From Megalopta genalis (lineage: Eukaryota > Arthropoda > Insecta > Hymenoptera > Halictidae), in assembly GCF_051020955.1 (NCBI RefSeq), contig NC_135026.1:5618501-5682500 (forward strand): a stretch of DNA of 64,000 nucleotides, in the 5' to 3' direction. This document shows positions 59,166 through 64,000 of this stretch, piece by piece; position 1 is the stretch's first letter; each line of letters opens with the position of its first letter. The notes beneath the pieces were generated by a model, which was given only the letters and a program-made list of their open reading frames with translations, made no database searches and was not told where the DNA came from. Made by a program: the position numbers and the translations under genes.

Positions 59166-62100
59166 TCAAAGAAATTTTCAAAAATTGTTTATTATAGTTG
59201 CGAGCTTACTAAAATTATTAGAGAAAGAAGGGAACTCCAACTTAACTTCTACTTAGTGCAATTGATAAAGAAAATTTATATTTTACATGATAATCTCTTG
59301 CACGATTATTCTGTACAACGTAAAATGATTTTATCTAAGATCTCTTCGAGTTGACCGTGACGTAATTCTCCCAATTCGTTTCGCAAACAAATTTCAAGTC
59401 CTCTCAAACGATCGCAATTGGCATCAAAAACATCCCAATTATAATCGGCAAGCTCGAAGCTCCGCCCAGTCCGTCCCTAAGTGCCGCCCCAGTTCGAAAG
59501 CGCTCACGCGATTGGCCGCTCGATGACCGCCCACCGTCGACGCAGCCCCGAATTCGCGTCGTTATCGCGCGCCTCGTCCAGCGATTTCCGAGTCTCGACG
59601 AGGTCACGTGTACTACAGAAATAAAGTGAGAATCGCGTAAAAAATCGTGCCTGGAAGCCCGAAAGTTCTGAAACGCCCGAGATTATCCCAGGCGGGAAAA
59701 GTAGCATGGCGAGGTTTCGGTGTCTCGTCGCGGATTCAGAAAATTCACGCGGAAGACAAACGGCCGGCCGCGTAAATTACGCAACGCGGTCACGTTGCCT
59801 TCCAGGGAAACGTATTCTCGCGGGGTCTACGGAGGAACAGTACCAGGCAATAACTTTCCGGATACGCTTCGACGGGACTTTGTCGCAAGCGAACGGCGGC
59901 GAGGCCCTCGTAAACCTGACAATTACACGAGCCCGCACCCGTGGACCATGAGTCGCAAATGAAATAACCGCGGCCGACTAATAACCGTCCTCCTCCCTTT
60001 CCCTCTCTCACTCTCTCTCGCGCGCTGCCCCCTCCTCGCCGCCCGCCCCGCCGCGCCGACAGCGTTAGGCGAACGCAGCCCGACCGCCACGCCGTTCGCC
60101 GGGTGCGCGGCCGTCGGTAAACCAAATTAGGAACGTGCGACCGCAAATTAAGATGCGCCCGGCACCGCTCCTCGCGCGTACGTCGAGCATACCGTCGGCC
60201 CACTGCGGGCCACCGTCGGCGGACAATAATTCGGAAAAAGTCGCTGCTTCGCGTTCGTTCAGAACTGTGTGTATAACAGAATGATAAAAAAATTGAGCAG
60301 ATTTAATCTCAAGCGAGTTCTCCGAGCGAATATTGGGGAGATTGAATAATTGACGAATAATGATAATAATAATTAATGTAATAACTAATAATAATAATTA
60401 CACGAAAGTGGACAATTTGGGGAGAGGGGATACGATTACAAGGGTTATACGATTGTAATTAATCTAAATTTTATAATACTTATGCGCGATATAATAATTA
60501 ACACGAAATGAAATAATTAAGTTCGATTTATTTTAAAAAAATAAACGGCTCGAAATATCCTGTTCTTTCGAGTAACAATGAATTGTGTTAATGAAAATCC
60601 GCGCGAAAGTTTTTATTCGATATACAATGTATAGGTGACAATAATTATTTCTTCTATGAAATCGCATAATTTTTGTATGCAAATCGACGCATTTTTGTAT
60701 TCTCTTTGACAAATTGTTAAGTCATTTTGGTCGAAAATTGATCAGTTCAAAGGTTATGATTTCTGTCGTCGCATCAAACATTTTGTTCTCCGAGTACTAT
60801 AATTAATTTATTCCAGTGTGAAGATTGAATTTTGAGTCTCTCTTTTTATTCTGTCGCGATGACAGAAGGATTTCATTTCGCGTCGATTTCAGAGAAAAGA
60901 AATTCCCCATCACTTTTCCCTCATTCGAGTGTTAACCAGTGTTTTTATGCCGACTACTTTCTCAGTGTTTTTCGAAGTGCCGTCGACTGGCAGCGCCACC
61001 ACGCGACCACTGAAAAAGCATTCTGCCTAAAGCATTCCAACCTTGACGAGTGCTGCGAGTAAATCTTGTCTAGAATTACCCGGAAGTAATATTTACCCTT
61101 CTAGGTCCCTTCAGATCGGGCCCTAAAATCTCTGTGGTAAAATGGCGCAGTGGTCGCGAACGACAGAAACGCTCGGATTCGAAGAGAAAGACAAATTCCG
61201 TTCCGCCGTCGAAAAATACAGATCGAGCGCGAGCGATCGCGTGCGTAGCCGTCTCTCAACGAGGTTTCCACGCGGGCCGCGCACTCGGAATCGAAACTTC
61301 CACTTCCCCTCGAAGTTTCAAAGACTCCTCGAGCATACTCGAGGAAGCACGCGCGCGCGTGCGTCCCGTGTACCAGTGTTTACATACACGGCGCGCCGCC
61401 GCGGTGCCTGAAGTAGCTTGCGGAATCCAAATGAATAAACAGGTGTTCGGCTACGGGATAACTGTTCACCGTGAACGACGATTTTTTTCGCGCGCATACC
61501 CCCGGGGATATTGCCGCAGTTAAACCTCTAAACGCATGAATGCTATCAGAAACACCGTTTACTTCAATCGGTAACTACTCGAGCGGCTCCGACTGCGAAT
61601 GGCGAACGAAAAATTGCGGATTCTGCAAAGAGATTCTTCCGAGGCTCTTTCTAGTTCTTCTTTGGCTTCGCGGTGATCTCGTCGAGTCCGTTCGGCTGCC
61701 GGGCAACCTCACCGATGCGCTCTTTGCCAGAACGCAGGGCACAGCGGTCTTTCACTTAACCTCCAAATGAGGTAACGAAGTGTCCACAAAGGTGGCGATA
61801 GTGGTCGGGAAGTCGCATTTAGTCCAGTCGTTCCGAAAAGTACTCGTACCACGTCCAATTCCAATTCCAATCTTTTTATTCAGAGTGCTAGGATTTATAT
61901 GTCCTGTTTACACTGCTTTTTTTGTATAATTATTTACTTCCTCGTGGTTACAAAGTTTAGTGGAATAACATATTTCTTAATGAAAATTTCTTGGGAAATA
62001 TTTCGCAATAATAATACCACGTCGTTTCTCATTATTTCTTTTTCACTCTCTATTGCTTTCTCTATTTCTTGCGTGACTCCCCCTATTCTTGTCTCCCACA

Positions 62101-63700
62101 CTGTTTTTTCTCTCACTCTTCATTTCTTTCTCTTTTTTCTCCCTCTGTATTTTTTTCTGTTTCTCTTCAGTTCTACATGCACTCACCATTGTAAAATAAA
62201 CATGGTTGAGTGCGATTCGAGCTTCAGATTGGAATCTTTTATTGCATTGTTTAGATCGTCATTTTTTACATTTTTTGTCATCGTAACAAATTGTTATTTT
62301 TGCAGGATATTGCCTACTGGTTTAATAATAGACAAGTTAACTTAACAAAGTCTCAAACAAATTGAAATCACTTCGTTCAATTTTGCAAAAATTATTTGGT
62401 CTTAAATGATGTCATAATATTATAATACTAATTTTCTCTCTCTCTCCCTCTCTCTCTCTCTTTATTTATGTTGTCCAGGAAATTCACATTCTCCTATATC
62501 TGAATAAGCCCGGAAAACGGAGAACTGTTGCCGAGGCGTTAAGTTATGCACGATTTAACACCCCGATGCCCGCTGCAAACTGCTGTGCTGCACCCTGCAC
62601 TTAGGGTTGCGGAAATGCGTTTGTCGGCGTTTGTGCAGGGAAGAGGCTCTGCACACTGTTTAAATATTGCACGACTCTTCGCTTCCTATCCATTTTTAAT
62701 ATTCACAGAATACTCATTTCATGTTTGCAGAACCAATTTAAATGGTTGCGATGGTAAATATAAATATTAATCAACGTTGTTTTATAGTAAAAAAATTAAA
62801 AATTAAAAATTACAAAAAAGCTGAAAAACATTGACTTCAACATTAACTTTAACGAACTTCAACGTCAACTTCATCAACACGCTCGTGCTGAACCAATTCA
62901 GTGCCAACCAAAAGACCGACGTACTTGCTAAAAAAAATATCAAGCCTGTTTAACATAATCCAGTGAGGTATCCGAAGGAAGGAACTCCAAAAACAGACAA
63001 AAACCCAGTAAATTCGGAAAATCCAAAAAATACCGTCAACTAAAAAACGAAGCAATCGCTTGTTCAGCGTCATTAAGAAAACAAAACAAAATAGTTCGCT
63101 GATTCTCTCAAACGCGAGCAACAAACAATACAGAATAATATCTCAGAACTGGAATGGTATGGCCCGGCGGACGATCAAGCTTCACGGGAAAGACTGAAAC
63201 GAGTGCAATTAACGTTAGAAGCGGCGGCGGGTCATTATCCGGCTGGATCCAGCCCCGTCTCAAAACCGCAAATTACCTTCGCCGGTTACACGCGTGCATC
63301 GCGCACATGAACAGCCGCGCGATGGAACATAGAAACGAGATCGGCCGTAGATTGAGTATCACAGTACAAGATGGATTAGATATCAACAATTAAGAACACG
63401 GCCGTACACGCGTATTACTTAGCGCGCGCGCGCGCGCGCTCGCGCGTCTGTGGGGCCGGGTACCTACACGCTCGAATTAATTAACCAGCCTCGGCGGAGC
63501 CGTGCGGGCTCCTTTCGTACGTAGCTAGCCCGTGGAACACATAAAGATGGAAATATCGTGTACCGGATTCAAAATTCCTTTTAATAGAGGATGTCGGCAA
63601 ACGCGGTGCGAGGCGAATTAATGCGGGATCAACTGCTTCGAACCGCTCAAGGACGTCGAGAGCGAAACTTTTACTTCTATCGAAATCGGCGACATCTCGG
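59166..63700. other. unassigned sequence, no gene supported
   Basis: GC-rich parts lie at 59400-60200 and 61130-61520, with AT-rich parts between. A TC-rich stretch (62434-62463) and a CG alternation (63421-63440) are present. ORFs of up to 148 codons, such as 61899-62345 (Phe/Ser-rich) and 61134-61523 (Arg-rich), show no recognisable family, so I leave them uncalled. Confidence 0.35.
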
Positions 63701-63704
63701 TTTT

Positions 63705-64000
63705 ATATTGTTTTCTTCAGGGTTCTTTAGGGTCTTCAGATTTCTTCATGGTTCTTCAGAGTTCTTCAGGGTTCCTCAGGATTCAGGGATCTTCAGGGTC
63801 TTTATACTTCTTCATGGTTCTTCAGAGTTCTTCAAGCTTCCTCAGACTTCTTCAGGGTTCCTCAGACTTCTTTAGGGTTCCTCAGACTTCTTCAAGGTTC
63901 TTCAGGGTTCCTCAGACTTCTTCATGATTCTTCAGAGTTCTTCAGAGTTCTTCAGGGTTCTTCAGGGTTCTCCAGGATTTTATGATTCTTCAGGGTCTTT
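63705..64000. repeat. TTCTTCAGGGTTCCTCAGAC minisatellite, continues past the window
   Basis: Units of 10-12 bp (TTCTTCAGGGT, TTCCTCAGACT, TTCTTCATGGT) run to the last base, so the array end is not seen. Confidence 0.92.

Noticed and set aside
61142..61411. Plus ORF beginning MAQWSRTTETLGF as a small gene
   Set aside because: It has no recognisable similarity, is overlapped by a longer frame in another phase, and its end is low-complexity Arg-rich.

Overview
The window looks like nuclear DNA from an insect, most likely a hymenopteran. It has spliced genes with short GT-AG introns, large AT-rich low-complexity stretches, patches very rich in CpG, many CCTAA/TTAGG-type words and numerous foldback MITEs. 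The order-level placement is inference. Gene density is low. Only the stretch 41.2-52.1 kb carries genes that can be reconstructed with confidence, and most of the rest is tandem repeats, MITEs and unassigned intergenic or intronic DNA.

Gene cluster (41.27-52.02 kb). (1) A four-exon minus-strand gene (41270-42155) encodes an acidic, Ser-rich protein of 183 aa that I do not recognise. (2) Divergent from it, about 1.1 kb away, is a 14-exon plus-strand gene (43232-48278). It encodes a 708-aa axonemal outer-arm dynein intermediate chain, the DNAI1 orthologue. (3) Convergent with that is a three-exon minus-strand gene (50326-52018) for a 496-aa fukutin-related protein (FKRP). All exon phases join consistently in these models, and the two recognised proteins come out within about ten residues of the lengths I recall for the human ones (about 699 and 495 aa).

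Left part (0-41 kb). No complete gene is supported. One minus-strand ORF with a good signal peptide (about 34.8-35.1 kb) sits beside a 1-kb CpG-rich block and may be a first coding exon. The rest is a series of unrelated minisatellite arrays: 3.0-4.05 and 5.37-6.62 kb, 15.3-16.26, 18.0-18.9, 20.3-20.8, 22.85-23.96, 27.7-28.0, 28.96-29.47, 30.1-30.76 and 32.35-33.63 kb. Foldback MITEs with TA target duplications lie at 11.16, 24.89, 39.01 and 40.02 kb, with an end-less fragment at 13.7 kb. There is also a tRNA-like box A/box B element (17.8 kb) and a perfect 26-bp-stem hairpin (19.95 kb).

Right part (52-64 kb). This holds further arrays (52.8-53.34, 56.34-57.2, 57.45-58.15 and 63.7-64 kb), a long CA tract, and a 1.7-kb GC-rich block (54.45-56.11 kb). 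That block ends in a consensus splice donor and may be a non-coding first exon of a plus-strand gene lying beyond the window.

Three copies of a dispersed element were found at 12.4, 37.9 and 58.6 kb. Each has an AT-rich tail and a conserved border, and I cannot assign it to a known family. The most interesting gene-level point is that FKRP keeps its four Cys zinc-site residues but has D-x-E-x-Q where the human enzyme has its D-x-D-x-D acidic motif.
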